From assembly GCF_033100095.1 (NCBI RefSeq), contig NZ_CP136921.1:1706501-1770500 (forward strand): DNA of 64,000 bases. Direction: 5' to 3'. Below the pieces are notes generated by a model that had not been told where the DNA came from, did no database searches, and saw nothing but the letters and a program-made list of their open reading frames with translations. Numbering within the stretch: position 1 is the first letter of the stretch; every line of letters begins with the position of its first letter. Position numbers and translations under genes: made by a program. Shown one piece after another: positions 49,603 through 59,238 of this stretch. Source of the stretch: Diaphorobacter limosus. Lineage in GTDB: Bacteria; Pseudomonadota; Gammaproteobacteria; Burkholderiales; Burkholderiaceae_C.

Positions 49603-51984
49603 ATGCCGCCTTCACGAGACAAGTCCCCCGCCCCCAAGCCCGCCACCCATTCACCGGGTTGGCTGCGCTGGCCGCTGCGCGTGCTGGCCTGGCTCATAGG
49701 CCTGGGGGCAGCTGCGGCCCTGGCCGCCGTGCTGGTGGTTGGGGTCGGGCTGGCCATGGCCTACCCCAACCTGCCCGACGTATCCGATCTGGCGGACTAC
49801 CGCCCCAAGCTGCCGCTACGCGTGTATTCCACCGAGGGCGCGCTGCTGGGCGAGTTTGGCGAGGAGCGGCGCAACCTCACGCCGATAGAAGACATTCCGC
49901 CGGTGATGACCAATGCCGTGCTGGCCATCGAGGACGCGCGCTTCTTCGAGCATGGCGGCGTGGACTACAAGGGCGTGCTGCGCGCCGCCCTGGCCAACCT
50001 GGGGCGCGCCAAGAGCCAGGGCGCGTCCACTATCACCATGCAGGTGGCGCGCAACGTCTATCTGTCGTCGGAAAAGACGTTGACCCGAAAAATCTATGAA
50101 ATATTGTTAACGTTCAAACTCGAGCATCTGCTGAGCAAAAACCAGATTCTCGAGATCTACATGAACCAGATTTATCTGGGTAATCGCGCCTACGGCTTCG
50201 CCGCCGCCTCCGAGGCCTATTTTGGCAAGCCGCTGAAATCCATCTCCATTGCCGAGGCGGCCATGCTGGCCGGCCTGCCCAAGGCGCCGTCGGCCTACAA
50301 CCCGATCAGCAACCCCAAGCGCGCGCGCATACGCCAGCTCTACATCATCGAGCGCATGCAGGACAACGGTTTCATCACCGCCGAGCAGGCCGCCGCGGCC
50401 AAGCAGGAAGACCTGAAACTGCGCTCGTCCACCAACAACACGCGCGTACATGCCGAATATGTGGCCGAGATGGCGCGTCAGCTGATCTTTGCCCAGTACG
50501 GCGCCGAGGCCTATACACGCGGCCTGAACGTCTACACCACGCTGAATGCGGGTGAGCAGGATGCGGCCTACTCCGCCCTGCGCAAGGGCATCATGGACTA
50601 CGAGCGGCGCCAGCATTACCGCGGCCCGGAGCGCTTCGTGACCCTGCCGACTTCGGCCGCCGAGGTCGAGGACGCCATCGACGACGCCCTGGCCAACCAC
50701 CCCGACAACGGCGATGTGCTGGCGGCCGTGGTGCTGGAGGCCATCCCGAAGCGGATTCTGGCGGCTCGTGCCGACGGCGAGCCCATCGAGATCACCGGCG
50801 AGGGTCTGAAGCCCGCGCAGTCCGGCCTCTCGGACAAGGCGCCGCCCAACATCAAGCTGCGCCGCGGCGCCATCATCCGCGTGGTGCAGACGCCGAAGAA
50901 AACCTGGGAGATCACCCAGCTGCCCGAGGTCGAAGGCGCCTTCGTGGCCATTGACCCGCGAACCGGCGCGATCCGCGCGCTGGTCGGCGGCTTCGACTTC
51001 GACAAGAACAAGTTCAACCATGTCACCCAGGCCTGGCGCCAGCCGGGCTCGGCCTTCAAGCCCTTCATCTATTCCGCCGCCCTCGAAAAGGGCTTCACGC
51101 CGGCCACGGTGATCAACGACGCGCCGCTGTTCTTCAGCGCCGGCGCCACCGGCGCCCAGCCCTGGGAGCCCAAGAACTACGACGGCAAGTACGACGGCCC
51201 GATGACCATGCGCACCGGCCTGGCGCGCTCGAAGAACATGATCTCGATCCGCGTGCTGCAGGCCGTGGGCCCGAAGACGGCGCAGGAATGGGTCAGCCGG
51301 TTTGGCTTTGAGGCCGACAAGCACCCCGCCTACCTGACCATGGCCCTGGGCGCGGGCTCGGTTACACCAATGCAGATGGCCACGGCCTATGCGGTGTTTG
51401 CCAACGGCGGCTATCGCGTCAACCCGTATCTGATCACGCGCGTGGTCGATCAGAAGGGGCGCATCCTGTCGCAGTTCGAGCCGCCCGCCACCAGCAACAA
51501 TCCGCGTGCCATCGACGCACGCAACGCCTTCGTCATGGACAGCCTGCTGCAAACGGTGACACGCAGCGGCACGGCGGCACGCGCGCAGGCCACGCTCAAG
51601 CGCCCTGACCTGTACGGCAAGACCGGCACCACCAACGATTCGGTGGACGCCTGGTTCGCGGGCTTCCAGCCCACGATGACCGCCGTCACCTGGATTGGCT
51701 ATGACCAGCCACGCAACCTGGGCAGCCGCGAGACGGGCGGCGGCCTGGCGCTGCCGATTTGGATAGCCTTCATGGACAAGGCGCTCAAGGGCGTGCCGGT
51801 AGCCGAGCCCACCGTACCCCCGGGCGTGGTCAACGTCAGTGGCGAATGGCTCTACGAGGAATATGCCCACAACAGCGGCGTTGCCAACCTGGGCCTGGAT
51901 GGCCAGGCCCCGGGCGCCACCGCCCCCGGCCCCAGCCCCGCGCCCGAGGAGCGCAACCGCATCCTGGATCTGTTCCGCAATTGA
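49603..51984 (+). CDS. mrcA: Bifunctional penicillin-binding protein 1A
   Basis: 793 residues from ATG 49603. Membrane anchor (VLAWLIGLGAAAALAAVLVV), glycosyltransferase GT51 domain with EDARFFEHGGVDYKGVLRA, GASTITMQVARN and the later LEIYMNQIYLGNRAYGF, an OB-like insert (~320-420), and a transpeptidase with SxxK (GSAFKPF), SxN (RSKNMI) and KTGT (YGKTGTTND). It builds and crosslinks peptidoglycan. Divergent from pilM, as is common. The tail is Pro/Ala-rich. Confidence 0.96.
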   Translation: MPPSRDKSPAPKPATHSPGWLRWPLRVLAWLIGLGAAAALAAVLVVGVGLAMAYPNLPDVSDLADYRPKLPLRVYSTEGALLGEFGEERRNLTPIEDIPPVMTNAVLAIEDARFFEHGGVDYKGVLRAALANLGRAKSQGASTITMQVARNVYLSSEKTLTRKIYEILLTFKLEHLLSKNQILEIYMNQIYLGNRAYGFAAASEAYFGKPLKSISIAEAAMLAGLPKAPSAYNPISNPKRARIRQLYIIERMQDNGFITAEQAAAAKQEDLKLRSSTNNTRVHAEYVAEMARQLIFAQYGAEAYTRGLNVYTTLNAGEQDAAYSALRKGIMDYERRQHYRGPERFVTLPTSAAEVEDAIDDALANHPDNGDVLAAVVLEAIPKRILAARADGEPIEITGEGLKPAQSGLSDKAPPNIKLRRGAIIRVVQTPKKTWEITQLPEVEGAFVAIDPRTGAIRALVGGFDFDKNKFNHVTQAWRQPGSAFKPFIYSAALEKGFTPATVINDAPLFFSAGATGAQPWEPKNYDGKYDGPMTMRTGLARSKNMISIRVLQAVGPKTAQEWVSRFGFEADKHPAYLTMALGAGSVTPMQMATAYAVFANGGYRVNPYLITRVVDQKGRILSQFEPPATSNNPRAIDARNAFVMDSLLQTVTRSGTAARAQATLKRPDLYGKTGTTNDSVDAWFAGFQPTMTAVTWIGYDQPRNLGSRETGGGLALPIWIAFMDKALKGVPVAEPTVPPGVVNVSGEWLYEEYAHNSGVANLGLDGQAPGATAPGPSPAPEERNRILDLFRN

Positions 51985-52000
51985 TGCTGCGGCCCGGCCA

Positions 52001-52330
52001 TCAGGCCGTGAAGCGCAGCGCCTGGCCCGACTGGGCGCTGGCATCGCGGCTCAAGGCCGCAAAGAACTCGCCATCGCCCTTGGTGTCCATCCAATGCTGG
52101 CCATCGAAGCGGTAGTGGTAGCCGCCCGACTGCGCGGCCAGCCAGACCTCGTGCAACGGTTTTTGCAGGTTGATGATGATCTGGCTGCCGTTGGCAAAGC
52201 TGATGCTGACCATGCCGCCCGAGCGCTGGCTGTCCAGGTCGGCATCGGTGGCGTCGTTGATGCGGTCGCAGCCCTGCTCGACCGCCAACAGAAGTTGTTC
52301 GGCACGATCCAGGAATTCAAGGTCGGTCAT
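52001..52330 (-). CDS. cyaY: Frataxin-like iron donor/regulator CyaY
   Basis: 109 residues from ATG 52330. [20 protein letters not shown] starts the acidic first helix that binds iron; [20 protein letters not shown] and the sheet [20 protein letters not shown] complete the fold. It regulates Fe-S assembly by IscS. Divergent from lptM-lysA by 12 bp; convergent with mrcA. Confidence 0.94.
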   Translation of the reverse strand: MTDLEFLDRAEQLLLAVEQGCDRINDATDADLDSQRSGGMVSISFANGSQIIINLQKPLHEVWLAAQSGGYHYRFDGQHWMDTKGDGEFFAALSRDASAQSGQALRFTA

Positions 52331-52342
52331 TACAATTTGCGA

Positions 52343-52543
52343 ATGTTGAGAGCTCGCCAAATTCTAGTCAGGACGATTGCCCTTGCGCTTGGCGCGGCGG
52401 CCCTGGGCTGCGGCCAGCGCGGCCCGCTGTACCTGCCGACCGAACCGGCGGCAGCCGAGCGTGCCACCCTGCCACAGACACTCAACCCGGCGGCCACGCC
52501 GGCCACGCCATCGTCCGCACCCGCACCAACCTCCAAACCATGA
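52343..52543 (+). CDS. lptM: LPS translocon maturation lipoprotein LptM (YifL-like)
   Basis: 66 residues from ATG 52343. Lipobox GAAALGC at 17-23 followed by the hallmark GQRGPLYLP, then a Pro/Ala/Thr-rich tail. LptM helps mature LptD in the outer membrane. The position between cyaY and a diaminopimelate-pathway gene resembles the cyaY-yifL-dapF order of E. coli, here with lysA in place of dapF. Overlaps lysA by 4 nt. Confidence 0.88.
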   Translation: MLRARQILVRTIALALGAAALGCGQRGPLYLPTEPAAAERATLPQTLNPAATPATPSSAPAPTSKP

Positions 52544-53832
52544 TCCCCAGCCCCCTGCCCGGCCAGCCCCAGCTGCATTACCGCGACGCATCCCTGTACC
52601 TCGAAGACCGGCGCCTGTCGGATCTGGCGCGCGAGCATGGCACGCCGCTGTACGTCTATTCGCAGGCCGCCATGCTGCAGGCCCTGGCCGCCTACCAGCG
52701 CGGCTTTGCCGGGCGCAAGGTGCAGATCTGCTACGCCATGAAGGCCAATTCATCACTGGCCGTGCTGCAGCTGTTTGCGCGCCATGGCTGCGGCTTCGAC
52801 ATCGTCTCGGGTGGCGAGCTTGAACGCGTGATGGCCGCCGGCGGCGACCCGGCCAAGGTCATCTTCTCGGGCGTGGGCAAGACCCGCGCCGAGATGCGCC
52901 AGGCGCTTGAGGCCGGCATTGGCTGCTTCAACGTGGAGAGCGAGGCCGAGCTGGGGGTGCTGAGCGAAGTGGCCCAGGCCATGGGCCTGCGCGCACCGGT
53001 CAGCATCCGCGTCAACCCGAACGTGGACGCCAAGACCCACCCCTACATCTCCACGGGCCTGAAGGGCAACAAGTTCGGCATCGCCCACGAGCGCACCGTG
53101 GCCACCTACCAGCGCGCCGCGCAGTTGCCCGGCCTGCGCGTGGTCGGCATCGACTGCCACATCGGCTCGCAGATCACCGAAGAGACGCCCTACCTGGACG
53201 CCATGGATCGCATGCTGGACCTGGTGCAGGCGGTGGAGGCGGCGGGCATCGCCATCCAGCACATCGACTTCGGCGGCGGCCTGGGCATCAACTACAACGG
53301 CGACCAGCCGCCCGCGGCCGATGTCCTGTGGGCCAAGCTGCTGGCCAAGCTGGATGCGCGCGGCTATGGCCAGCGCCAGCTGATGATCGAGCCGGGCCGT
53401 TCCCTGGTGGGCAATGCCGGCGTGTGCCTGACCGAGGTGCTGTACCTCAAGCCCGGCGAGCAGAAGAATTTCTGCATCGTCGACGCCGCCATGAACGACC
53501 TGCCGCGCCCGGCGATGTACCAGGCCTACCACGCCATCGTGCCGCTGGAGGCCGCCGGCGCCCAGCAAGAGCCGCAGGTCTACGACGTGGTCGGACCGAT
53601 CTGCGAGAGCGGCGACTGGCTTGGGCGCGAGCGCAGCCTGGCCGTGGCCGCAGGCGACCTGCTGGCCGTGCTCTCCACCGGGGCCTATTGCAGCTCCATG
53701 GGCAGCACCTACAACACCCGGCCGCGCCCGGCCGAGCTGCTGGTCGATGGCGCGGCGGCGCACCTGATCCGCGCGCGCGAGAGTGTCAGCGACATCTACC
53801 GCAGCGAGAGGCTGGTGCCCACCAAGGCCTGA
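52540..53832 (+). CDS. lysA: Diaminopimelate decarboxylase
   Basis: 430 residues. The last step of lysine synthesis. PLP lysine in ICYAMKANSSLAVL, GFDIVSGGELERVMAAG, NPNVDAKTHPYISTGLKGNK, FGGGLGINY and the active-site CESGDW plus STGAYCSSMGSTYNTRPRP at the C-terminus. Overlaps lptM. Followed by a strong hairpin terminator that belongs to the AAGCG motif family. Confidence 0.96.
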   Translation: MIPSPLPGQPQLHYRDASLYLEDRRLSDLAREHGTPLYVYSQAAMLQALAAYQRGFAGRKVQICYAMKANSSLAVLQLFARHGCGFDIVSGGELERVMAAGGDPAKVIFSGVGKTRAEMRQALEAGIGCFNVESEAELGVLSEVAQAMGLRAPVSIRVNPNVDAKTHPYISTGLKGNKFGIAHERTVATYQRAAQLPGLRVVGIDCHIGSQITEETPYLDAMDRMLDLVQAVEAAGIAIQHIDFGGGLGINYNGDQPPAADVLWAKLLAKLDARGYGQRQLMIEPGRSLVGNAGVCLTEVLYLKPGEQKNFCIVDAAMNDLPRPAMYQAYHAIVPLEAAGAQQEPQVYDVVGPICESGDWLGRERSLAVAAGDLLAVLSTGAYCSSMGSTYNTRPRPAELLVDGAAAHLIRARESVSDIYRSERLVPTKA

Positions 53833-53851
53833 ACGACATTGACACAAAACG

Positions 53852-53893
53852 GCTGTCAGCGCTTATACAATAAGCGCTGACAGCTATTTTTTT
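53852..53893 (+). terminator. Rho-independent terminator of lysA
   Basis: Perfect 14-bp arms, 5-nt loop and a T7 run (53887-53893) 20 bp after the lysA stop. The structure coincides with motif copy 9. Confidence 0.85.
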
Positions 53894-53898
53894 AATAG
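53852..53898 (+). repeat. AAGCG-AGCTAT motif, copy 9 (complete hairpin)
   Basis: The most complete copy: GCTGTCAGCGCTTA, loop TACAA, TAAGCGCTGACAGC, then TATTTTTTTAATAG. It separates convergent lysA and msrQ, and its tail encodes the last residues of MsrQ. Confidence 0.75.
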
Positions 53899-54486
53899 TA
53901 GTTTACGCCCTATCCGCGCCAGCAGCAGCACGGCGACGATGGCTGCATACACAGCCACCTCGGCAAAGTCGTTCTTGCCGGCGCGCATCCAGAAGAAATG
54001 CAGCAGCGCCAGCAGCGCAATCAGATACACGCTGCGGTGCAGCTGCTGCCAGCGGCGCGCGCCCAGCCAGCGTATGGCGCGGTTGAACGAGGTGGCGGCC
54101 AGCAGCAGCAGCAGGGCAAACGCGCACATGCCCACCAGGATGAAGGGCCGCTTGGCCACGTCGCGCGCTATTTCGCCCCAGTCCAGCCCCATGTCGAATA
54201 CGCTGTAGCACAGCAGGTGCAGCAGGGCATAGCAGAAGGTGTAGACGCCCAGCATGCGCCGAAAGCGCGCCAGCGCGGGCAGCCCCAGCATCTGGCGCAG
54301 GGGGGTCACGGCCAGGGTCAGGCACAGCAGGCGCAGCGTCCAGCCGCCCAGGGAGCGGATCAGCGCCTCGGCCGGGTTGGCGCCCAGGTGGTCGAAAGCC
54401 GCCGCATACACCAGCCAGGCCAGCGGCAGCAGGCACAGCCCATGCAGCAGCGGCTTGGCCGCCGGGTGCAGCAGGACGCGCGCCAT
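53884..54486 (-). CDS. msrQ: Heme-binding membrane subunit of methionine sulfoxide reductase
   Basis: 200 residues from ATG 54486. Six or so membrane helices, with heme-binding His residues in YALLHLLCYS and RWQQLHRSVYLIALLALLHF. It passes electrons from the quinone pool or flavin to periplasmic MsrP. ATG overlaps the msrP stop (TGATG). The C-terminal KLLLKK and stop codon come from the repeat downstream. Confidence 0.93.
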   Translation of the reverse strand: MARVLLHPAAKPLLHGLCLLPLAWLVYAAAFDHLGANPAEALIRSLGGWTLRLLCLTLAVTPLRQMLGLPALARFRRMLGVYTFCYALLHLLCYSVFDMGLDWGEIARDVAKRPFILVGMCAFALLLLLAATSFNRAIRWLGARRWQQLHRSVYLIALLALLHFFWMRAGKNDFAEVAVYAAIVAVLLLARIGRKLLLKK

Positions 54487-55478
54487 CAATAGTTCTTGCG
54501 CAAATCCATTCCCGCGTAGAGCTGGCCCACCTGGGCCGCGTAGCCGTTGAACAGCTCCGTCTTGCGCTTCTTGGCGAACAGGCCGCCCTCGCCGATGCGC
54601 CGCTCGGTCGCCTGGCTCCAGCGCGGGTGGTCCACGTCGGGATTGACGTTGGAATAAAAGCCGTACTCGTTGCGCGCGGCCTTGTTCCAGGCAGTGGCGG
54701 GTTCTTTCTCGGTGAAGCGGATTTTGACGATGCTCTTGGCGCTCTTGAAGCCGTACTTCCAGGGCACGACGATGCGCACCGGCGCGCCATTCTGGTTGGG
54801 CAGCAGCTCGCCATACATGCCGAAGGCCAGAAGGGTGAGCGGGTGCATGGCCTCATCCAGGCGCAGGCCCTCGGTGTAGGGCCAGTCGAGGATGCGGCCG
54901 TTCACCCCGGGCATGACGGCCTTGTCGGCCAGGGTGACGAACTCCACGTATTTGGCGCTGCCCAGCGGCTGCACCCGCTTGATGAGTTCGGCCAGCGAAT
55001 AGCCCACCCAGGGAATGACCATGGACCATCCCTCCACGCAGCGCAGGCGGTAGATGCGCTCCTCCTGCGGGCTGAGTTTCAGCAGCTCGTCGATGTCAAA
55101 ACGCCTTGGCCTGGCCACCAGACCCTCCACCTCCACCGTCCAGGGCCGGGTCTTCAGGGTGTGGGCGTGGCGCGCGGGGTCGGCCTTGTCGGTGCCGAAC
55201 TCGTAGAAGTTGTTGTAGCCCGTGGCGTCCTGGTACTCGGTGGGTTTCTCCATGGTCACCGCGCCGGCCACCGCCGAGCGCTGGCCCTCCAGGGCCGCCA
55301 GCTTGCCCGGCCGCGTGGCGGCCAGCGCCTCGCGCCCAGCCCATGAGGCCAGCGCCGCCCCGCCGGCGCCCGCCGCCAGCAGGCGCAACAGGGCGCGGCG
55401 CTGTTCGTATTTGGCGCGCGGCGTGATCTCGCTGGCGCGCGGGTGGTCGAAACCACTATGCTTGCTATGGATGCGCAT
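54486..55478 (-). CDS. msrP: Periplasmic methionine sulfoxide reductase catalytic subunit
   Basis: 330 residues from ATG 55478 (GGAGG 8 bases upstream; earlier in-frame start at 55505 lacks this). A Tat signal ([20 protein letters not shown]) and a sulfite-oxidase-type molybdopterin domain, with C147 in [15 protein letters not shown] as the Mo ligand. It repairs oxidised Met in periplasmic proteins. Forms the msrPQ unit. Confidence 0.95.
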   Translation of the reverse strand: MRIHSKHSGFDHPRASEITPRAKYEQRRALLRLLAAGAGGAALASWAGREALAATRPGKLAALEGQRSAVAGAVTMEKPTEYQDATGYNNFYEFGTDKADPARHAHTLKTRPWTVEVEGLVARPRRFDIDELLKLSPQEERIYRLRCVEGWSMVIPWVGYSLAELIKRVQPLGSAKYVEFVTLADKAVMPGVNGRILDWPYTEGLRLDEAMHPLTLLAFGMYGELLPNQNGAPVRIVVPWKYGFKSAKSIVKIRFTEKEPATAWNKAARNEYGFYSNVNPDVDHPRWSQATERRIGEGGLFAKKRKTELFNGYAAQVGQLYAGMDLRKNY

Positions 55479-55566
55479 GGTGTGTCCTCCATCGGCTGTC
55501 ATCAAAAGAATAGCTGGTGGCGCACTCTATTCATGGTTTTCAGTCAATAAATTCACTTAAAACCTT

Positions 55567-55596
55567 CACCAATAAGCGCTGAGAGCTCCTGTTTTT
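55567..55596 (+). repeat. AAGCG-AGCTAT motif, copy 10
   Basis: AATAAGCGCTGAGAGCTCCT followed by GTTTTTACAG. It lies between ccsB and msrP and overlaps the ccsB stop codon. Confidence 0.55.
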
Positions 55597-56932
55597 ACAG
55601 CGTCCCGTAGCTGTGCAGTCCGCTCAGGAACATGTTCACGCCCAGGAAGGCGAAGGTGGTGACCGCCAGGCCCACCAGGGCCCACCAGGCGGACATGGTG
55701 CCGCGCAGGCCCTTCATCAGGCGCATGTGCAGCCAAGCGGCGTAGTTGAGCCAGACGATCAGCGCCCAGGTCTCCTTGGGGTCCCAGCTCCAGTAGCCGC
55801 CCCAGGCCTCGGCCGCCCACAGCGCGCCGAGCACGGTGGCGATGGTGAAGAAGGCAAAGCCCACGGCGATGGACTTGTACATCACGTCGTCCAGCACCTG
55901 CAGCGCCGGCAGCCCCTCGGCGATACGCCGGCGGCCCAGCAATATGCCGGCGACGATCAGCGCCGAGACGCCAAAGTACACCATCCAGTAGCTGCTGCCG
56001 GCCTCGGCCGTCGCGCCCTGGCGGAAGACGATGGGCTCGAAGCACAGCACCACGCCCAGCAGCCACAGCGGCGCCAGCTTGTACCAGCGCGTCTCCTGCG
56101 CCTGCTGCTTGATCAGGTAGGCAAAGGCCACCATGGCCGACAGCGCGAAGGTGCCATAGCCGATGAAGTTGGCCGGCACATGCAGCTTCATCCACCAGCT
56201 GTTGAGCGCCGGCACCAGGGGCTGGATCTCGTGCGCCTCGCGCACCACCGTGTACCAGAGCAGAAAGCCCACGGCGGCGCTGACCACCAGCATCACGAAG
56301 CCGCCGAGCGCACGCGTGGCGTACTGCTCCTCGTAGTACAGGTAGAACACGGCCGTCATCCAACAGAACATGACGAACACCTCGTAGAGGTTGCTCACCG
56401 GGATATGGCCGATGTCGGGGCCGATCTGGTAGCTCTCGTACCAGCGCACCATGGTGCCTATCAGCGCCAGCGCCACCGCCACCCAGGCGATGCGCGAGCC
56501 TATGCGCATCATGGCCGGGCCCTGGCCGCGCGAGAACATGCCTATCCAGTAGAAGGCCGTGCTCATGAAGAACAGCATGCTCATCCACAGGATGGCGGAC
56601 TGGCTGGAGAGGAAATATTTGAGGCCGAACACCGTCTCGGCGCGCGCCAGGTCGCCCGCGCCATTGTTCTGGTACAGCCCTATGGCCAGCAGCGAGCAGC
56701 CGGCCACGGCCAGCATCAGCAGGCGCAACGGGCGCCAGAACCAGCCCAGCCAGATGGCGCCGGGGATGGAGCCGAGCAGGATGCCCTTTTCATACACATC
56801 CATGTGGGCGCCGTAGCGCTGCAGCGCAAACAGGCCGCCTGCCAGCACCAACGCGGCAAACAGCCAGTCCAGCCAGTTGCGGCGCGCGAAGTAGCCTTCG
56901 TTCAGGGTCAGCGTCGTCGTGGCGGTGTTCAT
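55595..56932 (-). CDS. ccsB: Cytochrome c biogenesis protein CcsB (heme handling subunit, System II)
   Basis: 445 residues from ATG 56932. Multiple membrane helices and the WWD heme-binding signature WGGYWSWDPKETWALI, plus periplasmic His in WWMKLHVPANFIGYG. With ResB it moves heme and ligates it to apocytochromes. Its ATG overlaps the resB stop by 4 nt. An upstream extension to 57082 in the raw frame lies inside resB and is not real. Confidence 0.95.
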   Translation of the reverse strand: MNTATTTLTLNEGYFARRNWLDWLFAALVLAGGLFALQRYGAHMDVYEKGILLGSIPGAIWLGWFWRPLRLLMLAVAGCSLLAIGLYQNNGAGDLARAETVFGLKYFLSSQSAILWMSMLFFMSTAFYWIGMFSRGQGPAMMRIGSRIAWVAVALALIGTMVRWYESYQIGPDIGHIPVSNLYEVFVMFCWMTAVFYLYYEEQYATRALGGFVMLVVSAAVGFLLWYTVVREAHEIQPLVPALNSWWMKLHVPANFIGYGTFALSAMVAFAYLIKQQAQETRWYKLAPLWLLGVVLCFEPIVFRQGATAEAGSSYWMVYFGVSALIVAGILLGRRRIAEGLPALQVLDDVMYKSIAVGFAFFTIATVLGALWAAEAWGGYWSWDPKETWALIVWLNYAAWLHMRLMKGLRGTMSAWWALVGLAVTTFAFLGVNMFLSGLHSYGTL

Positions 56933-59109
56933 GTCTTGCCTCCGTGGGGAAGGGTTTCGTCGGTGCCCAGCAACTGGGTGCGCAACTGCGCGAATTCGCG
57001 ATCCGTGTCCAGCGTCTTGCGGTTGGCCGACAGCGCCATCGTCGCCTGCGCGCCGCCGCTGCCCGGCGCCAGCCAGACCCACAGGCGGCGGTCGCGCACA
57101 TAGAGCATGGCAAAGATGCCGATGATCAGCAGTGCGCAGCCCAGATACACCACGTTCTTGCCAGGGGCTCGGGCCACCTCGAAGACGCTGGCCTGGATCT
57201 GCTTGAAATCGGTGAGCTCGAACACCAGCGGCGCCGGGTAGGCCTGGGAGTCGCTCAAGCTAAGCACCGCCTGGGTCATGAAGGACTGGGTCTTCTCACC
57301 CGGCTCCAGCGGCCCCAGCCCGGCCTGCTCGCGCGTGATCTGCGCCAGCTCGAACAGCGCGCCGTTCATGATGCGCATCAGCACCTCGGCGGCGCGCTCG
57401 CGCTCGCCCTCGGGCACGTTGGCCTCCATGAATTCCGAGATCGCCGGCAGGCCGGCAAGCGGCCTGCCGTTGACTGCGGCCAACTTCTCCATGGTTCCGT
57501 CGCCCAGGGTGTCGCCGGCAAACAGCGCCAGCGCACGGGCGGCGGACTGTGCCAGCTGCTCGGCCAGCTCGGGGCGCTTGGCATCCACGGCCGCGGCCGC
57601 GTAGCGGCGCACCGCCTTCTCGCGCAGCGCCGGGTCGGCCAGCGCCAGGCGCAGGCGCACAAAGCCATCCATGCGGCCCTCGGCGTCCACCGGCACGCGC
57701 AAATAGCGCATGGGGTCGGCCTGGGTTTCGCGCACGCCCAGCAGAAACACGGCCTGGCCGTCGCCGGTGTCCACGGGCAGCATGAAATTGTTGAACTCGC
57801 GCGCCTGGCCGGCGGCGTCGCGCAGCTTGTAGCTCACGCTCGGGCCCACGTTGCGCAACTCGCGCTTGGCTACCGTCTTGTTGCCCGCGCCCAGGCGCGA
57901 CTCTATGGACTCGCGCAAGTCCACCTTGCGCACATCGGCCCCCGAGGCGCTGGCGCCGTTGTCGCCAAAGTTTTCTACGTTGAGCACGCGCAGGCCGGTG
58001 AACTCCAGCGTCAGCGCCTCGCCCGTGCCGGTGTTGATGAGCTGGGTGGAGCCGCCGACCACGCCCGCCACGTCAAACGGCTCGGCCCCCGGCACCAGCG
58101 GACGGGCGCGCAGCTTGAGCTCGGAGCCGCCATCGTCAAAGCTCGACTGGTAGATCTCCACGCCGCGATGGCGCACCGGGTGGTTCACCTCCACGCGCGC
58201 CGCCTTGGCCTCGCCCGTCGCCAGGTCGTGGATCACGATGTCGCTGGCGAACAGCTTGGGCATGCCGGTGGAGTAATGCTCGACGACGAACTTCTTCAGC
58301 TCGATGGAAAACGGCAGCTCCTGCAGCAGCATGCCGTCGGACTGGCTCAGGATGGCGGTGCTGGAATGCCGGCCCTCGGTGACCAGCAGGTTGCCGCGAA
58401 AGGTCGGGTTGGTGGCGGGCAGGCGGTGCTCGGGCTTCACGTCGGCGATAAAGCCGCCGCCCGGGTAAGGCGTCTTGCCACCAAACCACATCTGCGCGCG
58501 CACGATCAGGTCGCCATCCAGCAGCCCACCCAGGCACACCAGCACGATGGCGCTGTGCGCCGCGATATAGCCCAGCTTGTTCGCCGCGCCGGCCTTGGCG
58601 GCGACCATCCAGCCATCGCCCTCGGGCGTCTGGCGCTGCTGCAGGCGCACCTTCCAGCCGCCGCTGACCAGCAGCTTGCCGATGCGCTGGGCGGCGGCCC
58701 CGGTGTCCTCGCCCGCCAGCGTGGCGCCGGCCTTGTGGTGAAAGGCCTGCAGGCTTTGCGCGCGGATGTTTTCCTTGTAGTTGCGCAGGTCGGCCAGGTA
58801 CTTGGGTGTGTGGCGCGCAATGCACAGCGAGGTACTGATCACCAGAAAGGCCAGGATCAGCAAAAACCACCAGGCGCTGTAGACGGCATTGAGCTTGAGC
58901 GCCAGAAACAGGTCGGCCCAGAACGGCCCGAACTGGTTCACGTAGTTATTCACCGGCTCATGCTGCTTCATCACGGTGCCGATCACCGAGGCGATGCAGA
59001 TCACCGTCAGCAGCGCAATCGCAAAGCGCATCGACGACAGCAGCTCGGTGATGGAGCGCGTGGCCGGTGAGCGCGGCGCGCGGCCGTGGCCCAAAGAGTG
59101 GTCAGACAT
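56929..59109 (-). CDS. resB: Cytochrome c biogenesis protein ResB/Ccs1 (System II)
   Basis: 726 residues from ATG 59109. ResB signature RFAIALLTVICIASVIGTVM, FGPFWADLFLALKLNAVYSAWWF, further membrane helices and a large periplasmic domain, with VRHRGVEIYQSSFDDGG and a last helix near LGCALLIIGIFAMLYV. Works with CcsB. It follows the cytochrome c4 gene on the same strand, so a substrate cytochrome and the maturation machinery are linked. Between them is a 129-bp spacer. Confidence 0.94.
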   Translation of the reverse strand: MSDHSLGHGRAPRSPATRSITELLSSMRFAIALLTVICIASVIGTVMKQHEPVNNYVNQFGPFWADLFLALKLNAVYSAWWFLLILAFLVISTSLCIARHTPKYLADLRNYKENIRAQSLQAFHHKAGATLAGEDTGAAAQRIGKLLVSGGWKVRLQQRQTPEGDGWMVAAKAGAANKLGYIAAHSAIVLVCLGGLLDGDLIVRAQMWFGGKTPYPGGGFIADVKPEHRLPATNPTFRGNLLVTEGRHSSTAILSQSDGMLLQELPFSIELKKFVVEHYSTGMPKLFASDIVIHDLATGEAKAARVEVNHPVRHRGVEIYQSSFDDGGSELKLRARPLVPGAEPFDVAGVVGGSTQLINTGTGEALTLEFTGLRVLNVENFGDNGASASGADVRKVDLRESIESRLGAGNKTVAKRELRNVGPSVSYKLRDAAGQAREFNNFMLPVDTGDGQAVFLLGVRETQADPMRYLRVPVDAEGRMDGFVRLRLALADPALREKAVRRYAAAAVDAKRPELAEQLAQSAARALALFAGDTLGDGTMEKLAAVNGRPLAGLPAISEFMEANVPEGERERAAEVLMRIMNGALFELAQITREQAGLGPLEPGEKTQSFMTQAVLSLSDSQAYPAPLVFELTDFKQIQASVFEVARAPGKNVVYLGCALLIIGIFAMLYVRDRRLWVWLAPGSGGAQATMALSANRKTLDTDREFAQLRTQLLGTDETLPHGGKT

Positions 59110-59238
59110 GAGAAACGCGGGAGCCCGAATGTGAAAAAGGCGGGCCATCCGTTCAGATGTGCCCGCCCGCCCTTGGGTGCGATTATCGGCGCAAGGTTCC
59201 CTGAATGCCGCGAATCACCCCCAGAGAATTGATGTGAA

